In this document: in pieces, positions 1 to 9,138 of the stretch
How positions within the stretch are numbered: the first letter of the stretch is position 1
Layout: every line of letters begins with the position of its first letter
Assembly (NCBI RefSeq): GCF_004570575.1
Contig: NZ_SPPD01000006.1
Coordinates: forward strand, 1 to 64,000
Direction of reading: 5' to 3'
Origin: Streptococcus cuniculi
GTDB taxonomy: Bacteria > Bacillota > Bacilli > Lactobacillales > Streptococcaceae
DNA length: 64,000 nt
The notes under the pieces: model-generated
Seen by the model: only the letters and a program-made list of their open reading frames with translations
Told to the model about the DNA's origin: nothing
The model's database searches: none
Made by a program: the position numbers and the translations under genes

Positions 1-2
1 AT

Positions 3-149
3 GGCAAGGGTATTGTTTTGCATACTCAAAGCGCAGTGAAAGGTATCTACGGACAGCTAGATACTGCTATTAAGGGTGAAGCCGCTAAGGCTCTCAAAAA
101 GGCCGTTGATACAACGCTCCCTAAATACGGGAAGATTTTTCCTGAATAG
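3..149 (+). CDS. C-terminal end of an unrecognised protein (5' end outside window)
   Basis: An open frame enters from the left edge and ends at TAG 147-149, giving 48 residues that begin GKGIVLHTQSAV and end YGKIFPE. It is rich in Lys and Ala and looks soluble. I do not recognise the family. A strong hairpin terminator follows 25 bases later, which supports it as the real end of a transcription unit. Confidence 0.5.
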   Translation, partial: GKGIVLHTQSAVKGIYGQLDTAIKGEAAKALKKAVDTTLPKYGKIFPE

Positions 150-174
150 AAATGTGTTAGAAAATAAGATAAGA

Positions 175-225
175 AAAAATTGCTTAACATAAAGGTTTTC
201 GCCCTTGTAATGGTAAGCAATTTTT
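175..225 (+). terminator. Rho-independent terminator after the first gene
   Basis: A perfect 12-bp stem (175-186 with 214-225) ends in a T run; a 27-base loop contains a small AAGG/CCTT hairpin. Because the left arm is A-rich, it could also work on the minus strand for treC transcripts, whose gene ends at 459. Confidence 0.65.
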
Positions 226-289
226 CTATTATTTATTCACTTTTTCACGCCCTCGTATCTTATAAAATTGAATTCGAGCTAAGCACTGT

Positions 290-311
290 GTGAAAAAGAG
301 ACATAGCTGTT
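290..311 (+). repeat. Repeat family, partial copy
   Basis: The 22 bases from GTGAAAAAGAGAC to TAGCTGTT match the start of the copy at 2144-2188 (reverse strand) with two differences. The copy at 381-413 carries the other half of the unit. Confidence 0.45.
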
Positions 312-380
312 CTTGCCTTGGTGAGTTACAGCTGAAAACCTCCACTGGAGCTTTTCACTCGTCATGTTTCCTAATTTTGC

Positions 381-413
381 CGTAGCCGTTGCGAACTGTG
401 TTCGCTTACGGAT
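381..413 (+). repeat. Palindromic repeat, left of treC
   Basis: Contains GTAGCCGTTGCGAAC, a 3-base gap and GTTCGCTTACGGAT, so GCGAAC/GTTCGC can pair as a hairpin. The same unit occurs in inverted orientation at 2144-2176 with about three differences, so treC lies between two inverted copies 1.7 kb apart. Confidence 0.6.
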
Positions 414-458
414 ATGGATACCCTTGTGATACAGTCGCTTTTTATACGCTCTCGTATC

Positions 459-2084
459 TTATTTTTTCAAAATCGCTAGGGTTTGATAGGGTTTGAGGGT
501 GATGGTTTTGTGAATCGTTGTATCGGTGTAGTTGCTAATGAGCCTGTAGCCATTTTCATAGCCTGCTGGCAATTCCAGTTCAACCTCTTTGGCAAAGAAG
601 TTGTTGAGGACGAGGAGTTTTTGTTCTCCGAGACTCCGTTCAAAGGCATAGACGCTATCGCTATCCTTATAGGCTGCGGCGTAGTCGCCTTCTGCAATGA
701 TTGGAAGGCTCTTGCGTAAGCGGATCAATTCTTGATAGAAGGTGAAGATTGGACCTTCCTTTTCAGCAGCCACGTTGATGGTTGGGTAGGATTTTCCTGC
801 CTTGAGCCAAGGCGTTCCTGTGGTAAATCCAGCATTTTCACTCGCATCCCATTGCATTGGTGTGCGAGAATTGTCACGGGATTTTGCTTGGATAATGGCG
901 AAGGCTTCCTCAGGTGTTTTTCCTTCCTCTAGCAGGATTTGATGGGCATTGAGGCTTTCCACATCGACATAATCTGCCATCGAATTATAGTCTGGATCCA
1001 TCATACCGATTTCTTCGCCCATGTAAATGTAAGGTGTTCCGCGGGAAAGGTGGATAGAGGCTGCCAGCATGGTTGCCCCTTCATTACGGAAATTCTCCAC
1101 ATCAATAAAGCGATTGAGGGCTCGCGGTTGATCGTGGTTGTTGTAAAAGAGTGCATTCCAACCATTGCCTTCACTCATGCCTTCTCCCCAAGTGTGGAAG
1201 AGGCGTTTTAATTCTGGAAAATCAAAATTCATGATGGTCCATTTTTGACCATCTTTGTAATCCACCTTGAGGTGGTGGAAATTAAAGGCCATGGACAATT
1301 CCTCGCGGTCAGGAGCGGTATAGAGGATACAGTTTTCAATCGTGGTTGCAGACATTTCTCCGACCGTCATAAAGCCCTCTTCAGCTCCGAAAGTCGCCTT
1401 GTTCATCATCTTGAGGTAGTCATGGGTGATAGGACGGTCTGTGTAGGCAGGTTTTCCGTCGTTTATCGGGCAATCTTCTAACACTTCATCTTTTCCGATG
1501 AGGTTAATGACATCAAAACGGAAGCCCTTGACACCCTTCTCTTTCCAGAAATTCACGATCTTGAACAATTCCTCGCGGACATGCGGGTTGCGCCAGTTGA
1601 GATCAGCCTGGGTCACATCAAAGAGGTGGAGGTAGTATTTGCCAGTATTGCCAAAGGGCGCCCAAGCGTTTCCGCCAAATTTCGACACCCAGTCGGTTGG
1701 TTCATCGCGCAGGATAAAGAAATCTTGGTAGTAGGGATCGCCAGCAAGGGCTTTTTGGAACCATTCGTGGTCTGTTGAGCAGTGGTTGAGCACCATGTCG
1801 AGCATGAAATCAATGCCCAGTTCTTGCCCGGCTGCAATCATCTCTTCAAAATCTGCCATCGTCCCAAAATCAGGATTGACTGCCGTGTAGTCTGAAATGT
1901 CGTATCCATTGTCATGTTGAGGACTAGGATAGAAGGGATTGAGCCAGATCATGTCGATGCCTAATTCCTTCAGATAAGGCAGTTTTTGGATGATTCCTTG
2001 CAAATCTCCGACACCATTTCCAGTCGTATCCTTGTAAGATTTTGGATAAATTTGATAGACGACCTTGCGTTTATCGATTGCCAT
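459..2084 (-). CDS. treC: Trehalose-6-phosphate hydrolase (GH13)
   Basis: Cytoplasmic enzyme that splits imported trehalose 6-phosphate into glucose and glucose 6-phosphate. At 541 residues it has the full length of the family. The alpha-amylase-fold catalytic triad is visible: nucleophile Asp191 in GFRFD, acid/base Glu243 in TVGEM, and Asp318 in YNNHDQPR. The N-terminus (VVYQIYPKSYKDTTGNG) is typical of oligo-1,6-glucosidase/TreC proteins. The start is set by GGAG seven bases before ATG. It follows the trehalose PTS gene on the same strand across a 320-base gap, so it may be co-transcribed or have its own promoter. Oligo-1,6-glucosidase is the alternative, but the PTS neighbour favours TreC. 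Confidence 0.93.
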   Translation of the reverse strand: MAIDKRKVVYQIYPKSYKDTTGNGVGDLQGIIQKLPYLKELGIDMIWLNPFYPSPQHDNGYDISDYTAVNPDFGTMADFEEMIAAGQELGIDFMLDMVLNHCSTDHEWFQKALAGDPYYQDFFILRDEPTDWVSKFGGNAWAPFGNTGKYYLHLFDVTQADLNWRNPHVREELFKIVNFWKEKGVKGFRFDVINLIGKDEVLEDCPINDGKPAYTDRPITHDYLKMMNKATFGAEEGFMTVGEMSATTIENCILYTAPDREELSMAFNFHHLKVDYKDGQKWTIMNFDFPELKRLFHTWGEGMSEGNGWNALFYNNHDQPRALNRFIDVENFRNEGATMLAASIHLSRGTPYIYMGEEIGMMDPDYNSMADYVDVESLNAHQILLEEGKTPEEAFAIIQAKSRDNSRTPMQWDASENAGFTTGTPWLKAGKSYPTINVAAEKEGPIFTFYQELIRLRKSLPIIAEGDYAAAYKDSDSVYAFERSLGEQKLLVLNNFFAKEVELELPAGYENGYRLISNYTDTTIHKTITLKPYQTLAILKK

Positions 2085-2404
2085 ATGTTTCTCCTGTTCT
2101 ATGCGAATGTATACTCATTTCGTTTATACCTAAAGGTACCCCTATCCGTAAGCGAACAACGTTCGCAACGGCTACGTCTCTTTTTCACTAAGAGTTTAGG
2201 GCGTGTTCCATTATAAGATACAAAAGCTCGTTGACACGAGTTATACTCGTTTTATTTCCAACCTCCAACAGTCTTCCAGACGATTGGAGCGAGTACTAAA
2301 AATAAACGAAACGACTATAATAGCAGAAGCTGAGTTCTTCTGACTAGACCACAGTAGATGGTAAGGGACGAGAGCTCAGCTTCAATTGTTGATTTTGATG
2401 GGTA
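2085..2404. other. treP-treC intergenic region with repeat and hairpin
   Basis: No gene seen. On the minus strand it has a 9-bp inverted repeat (2326-2334 with 2375-2383, GAAGCTGAG/CTCAGCTTC) without a clear T run, a TATAAT-like box near 2211-2216 that could serve treC but has only a weak -35, and the inverted copy of the palindromic repeat at 2144-2188. Confidence 0.5.
2144..2188 (-). repeat. Palindromic repeat, right of treC (longest copy)
   Basis: Read on the minus strand it starts GTGAAAAAGAGACGTAGCC and continues through GCGAAC, a short gap, GTTCGCTTACGGAT. It combines the halves seen at 290-311 and 381-413. It lies in the treC leader, so the hairpin would be in the treC mRNA if transcription starts upstream. 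Confidence 0.6.
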
Positions 2405-4381
2405 TTATGCTTCAAGGATAGCCTGTCCGCGCATTACTTCACGTGGCAAGTCTCCGATGATTTCTGCTGGGAAATCAGTATGGTTGGTAATGATAACAGG
2501 TGTTTCAACAACAAGTCCTGCTTCTTTAATCACGTTGATGTCAAAGCTGATCAATTTATCGCCAGCTTTGATGTGGTCACCTTGTTGAACGTGTGCGTCA
2601 AAGCCTTTTCCTTCAAGGGTCACGGTATCCATACCAATGTGCATGAGCATTTCAACACCGTTTGTACTTGTGATACCGACAGCGTGTTTGGTTGGAAAGA
2701 GGACTGATACGACACCGTCAATCGGCGCCACTAATTCGCCCTCGCTTGGGTCAATCAAGATTCCTTGTCCCATGACGCCAGAAGCAAAGACAGGGTCAGT
2801 CGCAGTAGAGAGTTCTTTTGCTTGACCAGTCAAGGGGCTGATAATTTCAGCGGGAGTTTTTACTTCCGTTGTTTCTGCGACAGTTATAACTTCTTCTGTG
2901 ATCTCTTCTTTTTTCATGAATAAACCAGTTTTTGCAAAGACGAATGTCAAGATAAAGGGTACGACAATGGCAACTACCATGGTTAGTAAAAAGGCACCGA
3001 AGTAGTTAGACTTGATGGAAAGGATAGCTGGTAGTCCGCCGACTCCAATGGCGTTGGCTTGGACATTGAGCATGACGCAGACCAGACCTGCTAGAGAGGA
3101 TCCAATCATTCCTGCGACAAACGGGTAGACATATTTGATGTTGACCCCGAAGAGGGCTGGTTCTGTAACACCGAGGTAGGCAGATATGGTAGCTGGAAGA
3201 GCGACCTGTGCTTCACGTTCATTGTGACGTTTCATGAAGAAATAGGCAAATACAGCAGAACCTTGAGCGATGTTTGAAAGAGCAATCATGGGCCATAGAC
3301 CTGTTCCGCCAGTATCCGCCACGAGCTGCGTGTCAATAGCATTGGTCATGTGGTGGAGACCTGTGATGACGAACGGAGCATAGAGGGCACCGAAGATAAG
3401 ACCAAAGAGGGCTTTAAGGGGACCTGTCAATCCAGCCAATACGACAGCAGAAATCCATTTACCGATGGTCCAACCGATAGGACCAAGAACGGTGTGTGCT
3501 AGTACAAGAGCTGGGATAAGGGATAAGAATGGAACGAAGATCATTGAAATGACTTCTGGTACCACCTTGCGCCAGAACCGTTCAAGGTAGCCGAGTGATA
3601 GACCAGCAAGGAGGGCTGGAATGACTTGTGCTTGGTAACCGACACGAGCAACCGAGAAGAATCCGAAATCCCAGTATTGCAAGGTTCCTTCAGTTACTGC
3701 TTTTGTATAGTCATAGGCATTGGTCAACTGAGAGGAAACAAGACAGATACCGAGGACGATTCCCAAGATTTGGCTGGTTCCCATTTTACGGCTGACGGAC
3801 CAAGTAATTCCGACGGGGAGGAATTGGAAAATCGCTTCACCTGGGAGCCAGAGAAAGTCATTGACCCCATGCCAAAATGTTGATACATCAACGATTGTAT
3901 TGTATCTAGGAGAACCATCGGGCATGACTTGTTTGACGCCGTCAACGATTTTTTGACCGAGCCATTCCATTTGAACGCCTTCAAGGACATTACGGAAACC
4001 AAGAATTAATCCTCCAACAACCAAGGCTGGAATAATTGGAGTGAAGATTTCAGCCAGCATGGTCATCACGCGTTGAAGCGCATTTTGGTTGCTTTTAGCA
4101 GCTGATTTAGCAGCTTCTTTTGAAACGCCTTCGATGCCTGAAATGGCTGTGAAGTCATTGTAGAAGATAGGAACGTCATTTCCGATAATGACTTGGAATT
4201 GACCGGCATTGGTGAAGGTTCCTTTAACCGCAGGGATGTTTTCGATGGTTTTTACATCCGCTTTTTTCGGGTCTCCCAATACAAAACGCATCCGCGTCGC
4301 ACAGTGTGTGATAGCTGTAACGTTTTCCTTGCCGCCGACCGCATCAAGCAAGGTCTTAGCATCTTGTTCAAATTTTCCCAT
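2405..4381 (-). CDS. treP: Trehalose-specific PTS transporter, EIIBCA
   Basis: Membrane permease that takes up trehalose and phosphorylates it to trehalose 6-phosphate, the TreC substrate. Domain order is EIIB (phospho-acceptor Cys27 in THCATRMRF), a multi-span EIIC (about 110-470), and a C-terminal glucose-type EIIA with the active-site region MLMHIGMDTV. The open frame extends 121 codons upstream, but that part runs through the promoter and has no PTS similarity. I chose ATG at 4381 because AAAGGA precedes it and MGKFEQDAKTLLDAVGGKEN is the normal EIIB beginning, giving 658 residues. Transcribed from a promoter with CcpA and putative TreR sites. Also called treB in other species. Confidence 0.92.
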   Translation of the reverse strand: MGKFEQDAKTLLDAVGGKENVTAITHCATRMRFVLGDPKKADVKTIENIPAVKGTFTNAGQFQVIIGNDVPIFYNDFTAISGIEGVSKEAAKSAAKSNQNALQRVMTMLAEIFTPIIPALVVGGLILGFRNVLEGVQMEWLGQKIVDGVKQVMPDGSPRYNTIVDVSTFWHGVNDFLWLPGEAIFQFLPVGITWSVSRKMGTSQILGIVLGICLVSSQLTNAYDYTKAVTEGTLQYWDFGFFSVARVGYQAQVIPALLAGLSLGYLERFWRKVVPEVISMIFVPFLSLIPALVLAHTVLGPIGWTIGKWISAVVLAGLTGPLKALFGLIFGALYAPFVITGLHHMTNAIDTQLVADTGGTGLWPMIALSNIAQGSAVFAYFFMKRHNEREAQVALPATISAYLGVTEPALFGVNIKYVYPFVAGMIGSSLAGLVCVMLNVQANAIGVGGLPAILSIKSNYFGAFLLTMVVAIVVPFILTFVFAKTGLFMKKEEITEEVITVAETTEVKTPAEIISPLTGQAKELSTATDPVFASGVMGQGILIDPSEGELVAPIDGVVSVLFPTKHAVGITSTNGVEMLMHIGMDTVTLEGKGFDAHVQQGDHIKAGDKLISFDINVIKEAGLVVETPVIITNHTDFPAEIIGDLPREVMRGQAILEA

Positions 4382-4434
4382 TGAAATATTTCCTTTAGAC
4401 AATCGTTGAACGATGTCTCCTTTCTTTTTTGCGA

Positions 4435-4452
4435 AATTTGTACGGACAAATT
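4435..4452. promoter_or_regulatory. Candidate TreR operator
   Basis: A perfect inverted repeat, AATTTGT-ACGG-ACAAATT, lies just downstream of the predicted treP transcription start and near the divergent treR gene. Position and symmetry suit a GntR-family repressor site. That TreR binds here is inferred. Confidence 0.6.
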
Positions 4453-4466
4453 TATGAGACAAAAGT

Positions 4467-4495
4467 ATTGTATCCGATTTCAAGACAGAATGCAA
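4467..4495 (-). promoter_or_regulatory. treP promoter
   Basis: On the minus strand, -35 TTGCAT (4490-4495) and -10 TACAAT (4467-4472) are 17 bases apart. The start of transcription would fall near 4460, just before the palindromic operator. Confidence 0.65.
4469..4483 (-). promoter_or_regulatory. cre site (CcpA operator) at treP
   Basis: The minus-strand sequence TTGAAATCGGATACA fits every fixed position of the Gram-positive cre consensus WTGNAANCGNWNNCW and overlaps the -10 box. Repression of trehalose uptake by CcpA in the presence of preferred sugars is the inference. Confidence 0.7.
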
Positions 4496-4501
4496 GCTTT
4501 T

Positions 4502-4531
4502 TTGTAAAAAAATTTTAAATTTTGTTATAAT
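4502..4531 (+). promoter_or_regulatory. treR promoter
   Basis: TTGTAA (4502-4507) and a perfect TATAAT (4526-4531) are 18 bases apart, 42 bases before the chosen treR start. Confidence 0.6.
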
Positions 4532-4573
4532 AGGAACTGTTGTATGATAAAAAGCAGACCAATGGAAAGAGTT

Positions 4574-5287
4574 ATGAAAAAATATCAAGAAATTTTCAAT
4601 GATATAAAGGAAAAAATAGCAACCAATGTCTATCCTGCAGAGCATGTCCTGCCCACGGAAAAAGACTTGCAGGCTCAGTATCAGGTGAGCCGTGACACGA
4701 TTCGCAAGGCCTTGACCATGCTGACGGAACGTGGCTTGATTCAAAAGGTACAGGGCAAGGGATCCTTGGTCTTAAAGCAAGAATTGCTTGATTTTCCTGT
4801 TTCAGGTCTCACTTCTTATCAAGAATTAACCGAGTCGCTCCACATGGATAGTCATACGGAAGTGGTGAGTTTGGACTTGTTGACCGTGACCAGCAGCTTA
4901 TCCCAGTTGACGGGCTTTGAGCCCTACAGTCAGGTTTGGAAACTTGTCCGTACAAGATCAATTGATGGCAAGGTGTCGGTCCTCGATACGGATTACTTGT
5001 CGCAGGACTTGGTGCCACAGTTGACCAAGGAGATTGGAGAGGGGTCTATCTATGCCTATCTTGAGGGAGAATTGGGACTGGATATTGCCTATGCCCAAAA
5101 GGAAATCACGGTGGAGCCGACCAATCGGGAAGAAAGAAAGCTGATGCAGAGCAAGGACGATTATCTAGTTCAGATTCGTTCCCGCGTCTTTCTAGGCAAC
5201 ACCCAGCAGTTTCAATACACGGAGAGTAAGCATAAAATCGATAAATTTCGCTTTGTTGATTTTGCACGGAGAAAGAATATTCTCTGA
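4574..5287 (+). CDS. treR: Trehalose operon repressor, GntR/UTRA family
   Basis: Transcription factor that senses trehalose 6-phosphate and controls the divergent treP gene. It has an N-terminal winged HTH of the GntR type (LPTEKDLQAQYQVSRDTIRKAL, about residues 28-50) and a C-terminal UTRA effector domain. Upstream in-frame ATGs at 4544 and 4562 exist. The start at 4574 (MKKYQEIF) gives 237 residues, the usual TreR length, and has a GGAAAGAG ribosome site. A short hairpin follows the stop. Confidence 0.88.
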   Translation: MKKYQEIFNDIKEKIATNVYPAEHVLPTEKDLQAQYQVSRDTIRKALTMLTERGLIQKVQGKGSLVLKQELLDFPVSGLTSYQELTESLHMDSHTEVVSLDLLTVTSSLSQLTGFEPYSQVWKLVRTRSIDGKVSVLDTDYLSQDLVPQLTKEIGEGSIYAYLEGELGLDIAYAQKEITVEPTNREERKLMQSKDDYLVQIRSRVFLGNTQQFQYTESKHKIDKFRFVDFARRKNIL

Positions 5288-5307
5288 CCTTTTAAGGAGC
5301 ATGGAGA

Positions 5308-5337
5308 TTAGCCAAACGGCTAATTTTACGATATAAT
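5308..5337 (+). promoter_or_regulatory. treR terminator hairpin and zapA -10 box
   Basis: The 6-bp hairpin TTAGCC-AAAC-GGCTAA (5308-5323) is followed by TTTTA, a weak terminator for treR. A perfect TATAAT (5332-5337) 19 bases before zapA is the likely -10 of the zapA-cvpA unit; its -35 is poor. Confidence 0.45.
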
Positions 5338-5355
5338 AGTGGGTGAGGTAATGTT

Positions 5356-5667
5356 ATGGCAAACTTAAATCGATACAAATTTACTTTCGGAGACAAACAG
5401 TTAACGCTCACGACAGAGCATGACAATCTCTTTATGGAAGAGATTGAGCGAATTGCGCAGGAAAAATATCAGGCGATTAAGGAAAAGATGTCGACTGCAG
5501 ATTCTGAGACCCTAGCGCTATTGCTGGCAATCAATGCCTTGTCTGTTCAGTTGAAGCGGGAAATGGAGCATGAGAAGGTAGAAGCTGAATTGGCTAGTAT
5601 GAAAGAAAAGGTTCTCAAGAAAAACGTGACCCTATTAGACTTAGATGAACTTGAGGAGCTGTCATGA
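5356..5667 (+). CDS. zapA: Cell division protein ZapA
   Basis: Small FtsZ-associated protein that stabilises the Z-ring. At 103 residues it matches the family: an N-terminal beta region (NRYKFTFGDKQLTL), then a long charged helix expected to form a coiled coil (about 22-90). Its stop overlaps the cvpA start by four bases (ATGA), so the two are translationally coupled. This zapA-cvpA-mutS2 order is common in streptococci. Confidence 0.85.
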   Translation: MANLNRYKFTFGDKQLTLTTEHDNLFMEEIERIAQEKYQAIKEKMSTADSETLALLLAINALSVQLKREMEHEKVEAELASMKEKVLKKNVTLLDLDELEELS

Positions 5668-6212
5668 TTACAGTATTATTGTTGCTTATTTTACTGTGGA
5701 GTTTTTACATCGGCTATAGTCGGGGTTTGGTCTTGCAAAGTTATTATACCTTTGCGAGCATTTTTGCTTTGATGATTGCAGCGGGTCAATTTAAAAAGCT
5801 GATTGGCCTCCTATATCTTTGGGTGCCTTTTGCGACTGCTTCTCAAGGAGCAAGCACCTACTATTTTGATAGCAAGTACCTGTTCAGCTTAGATAAGATT
5901 TTTTATGCTGGGCTCGCCTTTTTAGTAGTCTATGCGCTTGTTTATGCCGTGATGCGATTCGTCGGTCTGTTGATGCACTTGGTGAGAGTTGCTGATCCAG
6001 ACACGACCGTAACCAATGTGGTGAGTGGTGTGTTGGCAGTGGTGGTGGCCCTTATCTCCTTGCAGATTGTCCTAACGATTGCAGGGACCATTCCTCTAGC
6101 GCTGGTGCAGGATGCCCTCCACAAGAGCTGGCTTGCCAATGCAATCATCCAATACACACCGATAACTAGCAGTTTGTTCAAAAATCTGTGGATTGGCACC
6201 ATTGGACATTAG
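5664..6212 (+). CDS. cvpA: CvpA family membrane protein
   Basis: Integral membrane protein of 182 residues with four hydrophobic spans (about 2-20, 28-52, 77-100 and 118-142). The family is named after a colicin V production gene of E. coli; its role in streptococci is not well defined. Coupled to zapA by a four-base overlap and followed by mutS2 after 130 bases. Confidence 0.8.
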   Translation: MITVLLLLILLWSFYIGYSRGLVLQSYYTFASIFALMIAAGQFKKLIGLLYLWVPFATASQGASTYYFDSKYLFSLDKIFYAGLAFLVVYALVYAVMRFVGLLMHLVRVADPDTTVTNVVSGVLAVVVALISLQIVLTIAGTIPLALVQDALHKSWLANAIIQYTPITSSLFKNLWIGTIGH

Positions 6213-6342
6213 GCCGTCGGTTGAGCTGTTTTATAGAGTATCATTTGTAAAAAGGGGTTGAGCACAGGGTGTCCAGTCCCTCTGTTTTTACCAAGAATAG
6301 CACTCGGAAAGAATAAAAGAGGAAAAACCTCGGAGAAAGAAT

Positions 6343-8676
6343 ATGAATCAAAAAATGATGGAAACCCTGGAGTTTCACAAGGTCAAGTCCTTGTTGGAAC
6401 CTCTTGTTTTGACAGAACAAGGAGCTGTTGAACTACGAGAGCTCATGCCTATGACAGATGCGGTGAAAATTCAGCAGGCCTTTGATGAAGTGACAGATAT
6501 GGCCCAGTTGTTCGTAGAGCATCCTCGTTTTAGCTTGGGAGCTACGATTGATATCGCACCTGCCATGAAACGTTTGGACTTGGAAGCAGACCTCAATATT
6601 TCTGAGATATTGGCGGTCAAAAAAGTCTTAGAAGTATCAAAGGAATTGGCCGATTTTTACCAGCAGTTGGAAAATGTGGACCTGATTCAGTTGCCGTCCT
6701 TGTTTGAAAAGATTGAGCCATTCCCCCATATCCAAGGGAGTTTACAGGCCATTAACAATGCAGGTTTTGTCGAAGACTTTGCTAGTGAAACCTTGACCAA
6801 GATTCGCAGAAAGATTCGCGAATCCGAAGACCAAATCAGGCAGGTCTTACAAGACATGCTCAAGAGCAAGAGCGATATGTTGACAGATACCGTCTTAGCC
6901 AGTCGGAACGGGCGCAATGTCCTACCTGTGAAAAATACCTATCGCAATCGCATCTCAGGTGTCGTGCATGATATTTCAGCTTCTGGTTCGACTGTCTACA
7001 TCGAACCGCGTGCGGTCGTCTCCCTCAATGAAGAACTGACCCATGCCAAGGCAGAAGAACGCCATGAAATCAGCCGTATCTTGCAGGAATTGTCCGATAT
7101 GCTACGTCCCCATAGTCGTGTCATTCGCAACAACGCTTGGGTGATTGGGCATCTAGACTTCATTCGTGCCAAGCATGTCTTTGCCCGTACCTATCAGGCT
7201 ACTATTCCAATCTTATCCTTGACAAAGGATATTGCTCTTTTAAATATTCGTCATCCGCTCTTGGCTACCCCTGTCCCCAATGATTTATATTTCAGGGAAG
7301 AGATGATAGCCATTGTGATTACGGGTCCTAATACGGGTGGTAAGACCATTATGTTGAAAACACTGGGGTTGACCCACCTTATGGCGCAATCGGGTTTGCC
7401 GATTTTGGCCGATAAGGGCAGTCGGGTTGGCTTGTTCCATGATATTTTTGCAGATATTGGAGATGAGCAATCCATCGAGCAGAACCTCTCAACTTTCTCC
7501 AGTCACATGACCCATACAGTAGATATTTTAGCGACTGCTGACCAAGATTCCCTTATCCTATTTGATGAATTGGGGGCGGGGACGGATCCGCAAGAAGGGG
7601 CTTCTCTAGCCATGGCAATCTTAGAAGACTTGCGCTTGCGAGGCATTAAAACCATGGCAACCACTCATTATCCTGAGTTAAAGGCCTACGGAATCGAGAC
7701 AATTGGTGTAGAAAATGCCAGCATGGAATTTGATAGCCAGAGCCTGCGACCGACCTACAAATTTATGCAGGGTGTTCCCGGACGTTCCAATGCCTTTGAG
7801 ATTGCCAAGCGTCTCGGTCTATCATCAGCTATTATTAGCGATGCCCAAAGCATGACAAGAGCAGAAACGGATGTCAATCACATCATTGAAAAGTTAGAAG
7901 CCCAAACGGTGGAAAGTCGGAAACGCTTGGATAGGATTCGTGAGGTCGAGCAGGAAAATCTCAAGATGAACCGTGTTTTGAAGAAACTCTATCATGAATT
8001 TTCACGAGAGAAAGAAACAGAGCTCAATAAGGCCCGTCTAGAAGCCCAAGAGATTGTCACCATGGCCTTGGCTGAAAGTGATGAGATCCTGAAAAATCTC
8101 CATAGTCAGGCCAGTCTCAAACCGCATCAGATTATTGAAGCAAAAAGTCAGCTGAAAAAATTAGCACCAGAAATGGTGGACCTGTCTAAAAACAAGGTCT
8201 TGAAAAAGGCAAAGAAAGAAAAGGCTGCGCGCGTGGGTGATGATATTTTGGTGACCAGTTATGGACAGAGGGGAACCTTGACCAAGCAGCTCAGAGACGG
8301 ACGTTGGGAAGCCCAAGTTGGTTTGATTAAGATGACCCTAAAAGTGGACGAATTTACACTTATTAAGGCTGAAAAAGAAGAAAAACCCAAACAAAAACAA
8401 GTCCATGTTGTCAAACGCACCACTGGAAAAGGGCCGAAGGCTAGACTTGATTTACGAGGAAAACGCTACGAAGAGGCCATGCAGGAACTGGATGAATTTA
8501 TCGATCAGGCTCTTCTCAACAATATGTCTCAAGTGGATATCATTCACGGTATCGGGACAGGGGTTATCCGAGAGGGAGTGACCAAGTACCTCCGTCGCAA
8601 CAAGCAGGTCAAAGAATTTGGCTATGCACCGCAGAACGCAGGAGGAAGTGGTGCGACCATTGTGAACTTTAAGTAA
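6343..8676 (+). CDS. mutS2: Endonuclease MutS2
   Basis: ATPase of the MutS2 family, linked to suppression of recombination and rescue of collided ribosomes rather than mismatch repair. The 777-residue protein lacks the MutS mismatch-recognition domain. It has the clamp/lever helices, an ABC-type ATPase with Walker A GPNTGGKT (328-335) and Walker B LILFDE (Asp408, Glu409), a long charged coiled region (about 510-630), and a C-terminal Smr nuclease domain with LDLRGKR and HGIGTG. Start fixed by GGAG eight bases before ATG. Confidence 0.93.
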   Translation: MNQKMMETLEFHKVKSLLEPLVLTEQGAVELRELMPMTDAVKIQQAFDEVTDMAQLFVEHPRFSLGATIDIAPAMKRLDLEADLNISEILAVKKVLEVSKELADFYQQLENVDLIQLPSLFEKIEPFPHIQGSLQAINNAGFVEDFASETLTKIRRKIRESEDQIRQVLQDMLKSKSDMLTDTVLASRNGRNVLPVKNTYRNRISGVVHDISASGSTVYIEPRAVVSLNEELTHAKAEERHEISRILQELSDMLRPHSRVIRNNAWVIGHLDFIRAKHVFARTYQATIPILSLTKDIALLNIRHPLLATPVPNDLYFREEMIAIVITGPNTGGKTIMLKTLGLTHLMAQSGLPILADKGSRVGLFHDIFADIGDEQSIEQNLSTFSSHMTHTVDILATADQDSLILFDELGAGTDPQEGASLAMAILEDLRLRGIKTMATTHYPELKAYGIETIGVENASMEFDSQSLRPTYKFMQGVPGRSNAFEIAKRLGLSSAIISDAQSMTRAETDVNHIIEKLEAQTVESRKRLDRIREVEQENLKMNRVLKKLYHEFSREKETELNKARLEAQEIVTMALAESDEILKNLHSQASLKPHQIIEAKSQLKKLAPEMVDLSKNKVLKKAKKEKAARVGDDILVTSYGQRGTLTKQLRDGRWEAQVGLIKMTLKVDEFTLIKAEKEEKPKQKQVHVVKRTTGKGPKARLDLRGKRYEEAMQELDEFIDQALLNNMSQVDIIHGIGTGVIREGVTKYLRRNKQVKEFGYAPQNAGGSGATIVNFK

Positions 8677-8714
8677 TGAGTAGTAGATGATTTTAAAAAT
8701 ATGGAGAACTTGCT

Positions 8715-9103
8715 ATGCATTTCAATAAACTTATTCCAGAATTGTCTGTCTTTGACATCACGCAAACAAAAGATTTTTATGCAACCCTAGGCTTTAAACT
8801 AGAGTATGAGCGAAAAGAAGACAAGTTTGCTTTTATGACGTTTGAGGATAGCCAGTTTATGTTTGAGCAAATCCACGATGATGCTGGAACATTGGTAAAT
8901 TAGAATATCCCTTAGGGCGGGGAATCAATTTTTCAATCGCTTGTGACCATGTGGAAGAGCTCTATCGAACGATTCAAAAGGAGCAAATCGAGATTTATAG
9001 AGAATTGACAAGAACTTCGTATCTCGTGAATGGTATTGGTAGAGAGCAAATCGAATTTCTCCTGCAAGACCCCAATGGCTATTTGCTACGATTTACAAAT
9101 TGA
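8715..9103 (+). pseudogene. Broken glyoxalase/bleomycin-resistance-fold protein
   Basis: The first frame (MHFNKLIPELSVFDITQTKDFYATLGF) runs 62 codons to TAG at 8901. The protein then continues in another frame from 8888 (NIGKLEYPLGRGINFSIACDHVEE) to TGA at 9101-9103 and ends QDPNGYLLRF, the usual end of a VOC-superfamily domain. Restoring one base near 8885-8888 joins both parts into about 129 residues. A ribosome site (TGGAG) precedes the ATG. It is a recent one-base deletion or a sequence error. Confidence 0.7.
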
Positions 9104-9138
9104 TTATTTCTAGTTCAGTAGTAAGGAAGCGGGCTACC

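Larger units (their letters stand above)
150..458. other. Intergenic stretch with dispersed repeats
   Basis: I see no gene here. It holds the terminator above, a short direct repeat CGCYCTCGTATCTTAT (248-263 and 447-462, one mismatch), and two members of the repeat family that also lies on the other side of treC. Confidence 0.55.

Noticed and set aside
4382..4744. Long N-terminal extension of the trehalose PTS frame
   Set aside because: It crosses the promoter, cre site and operator and has no PTS similarity; the ATG at 4381 has a ribosome site and the usual EIIB start.
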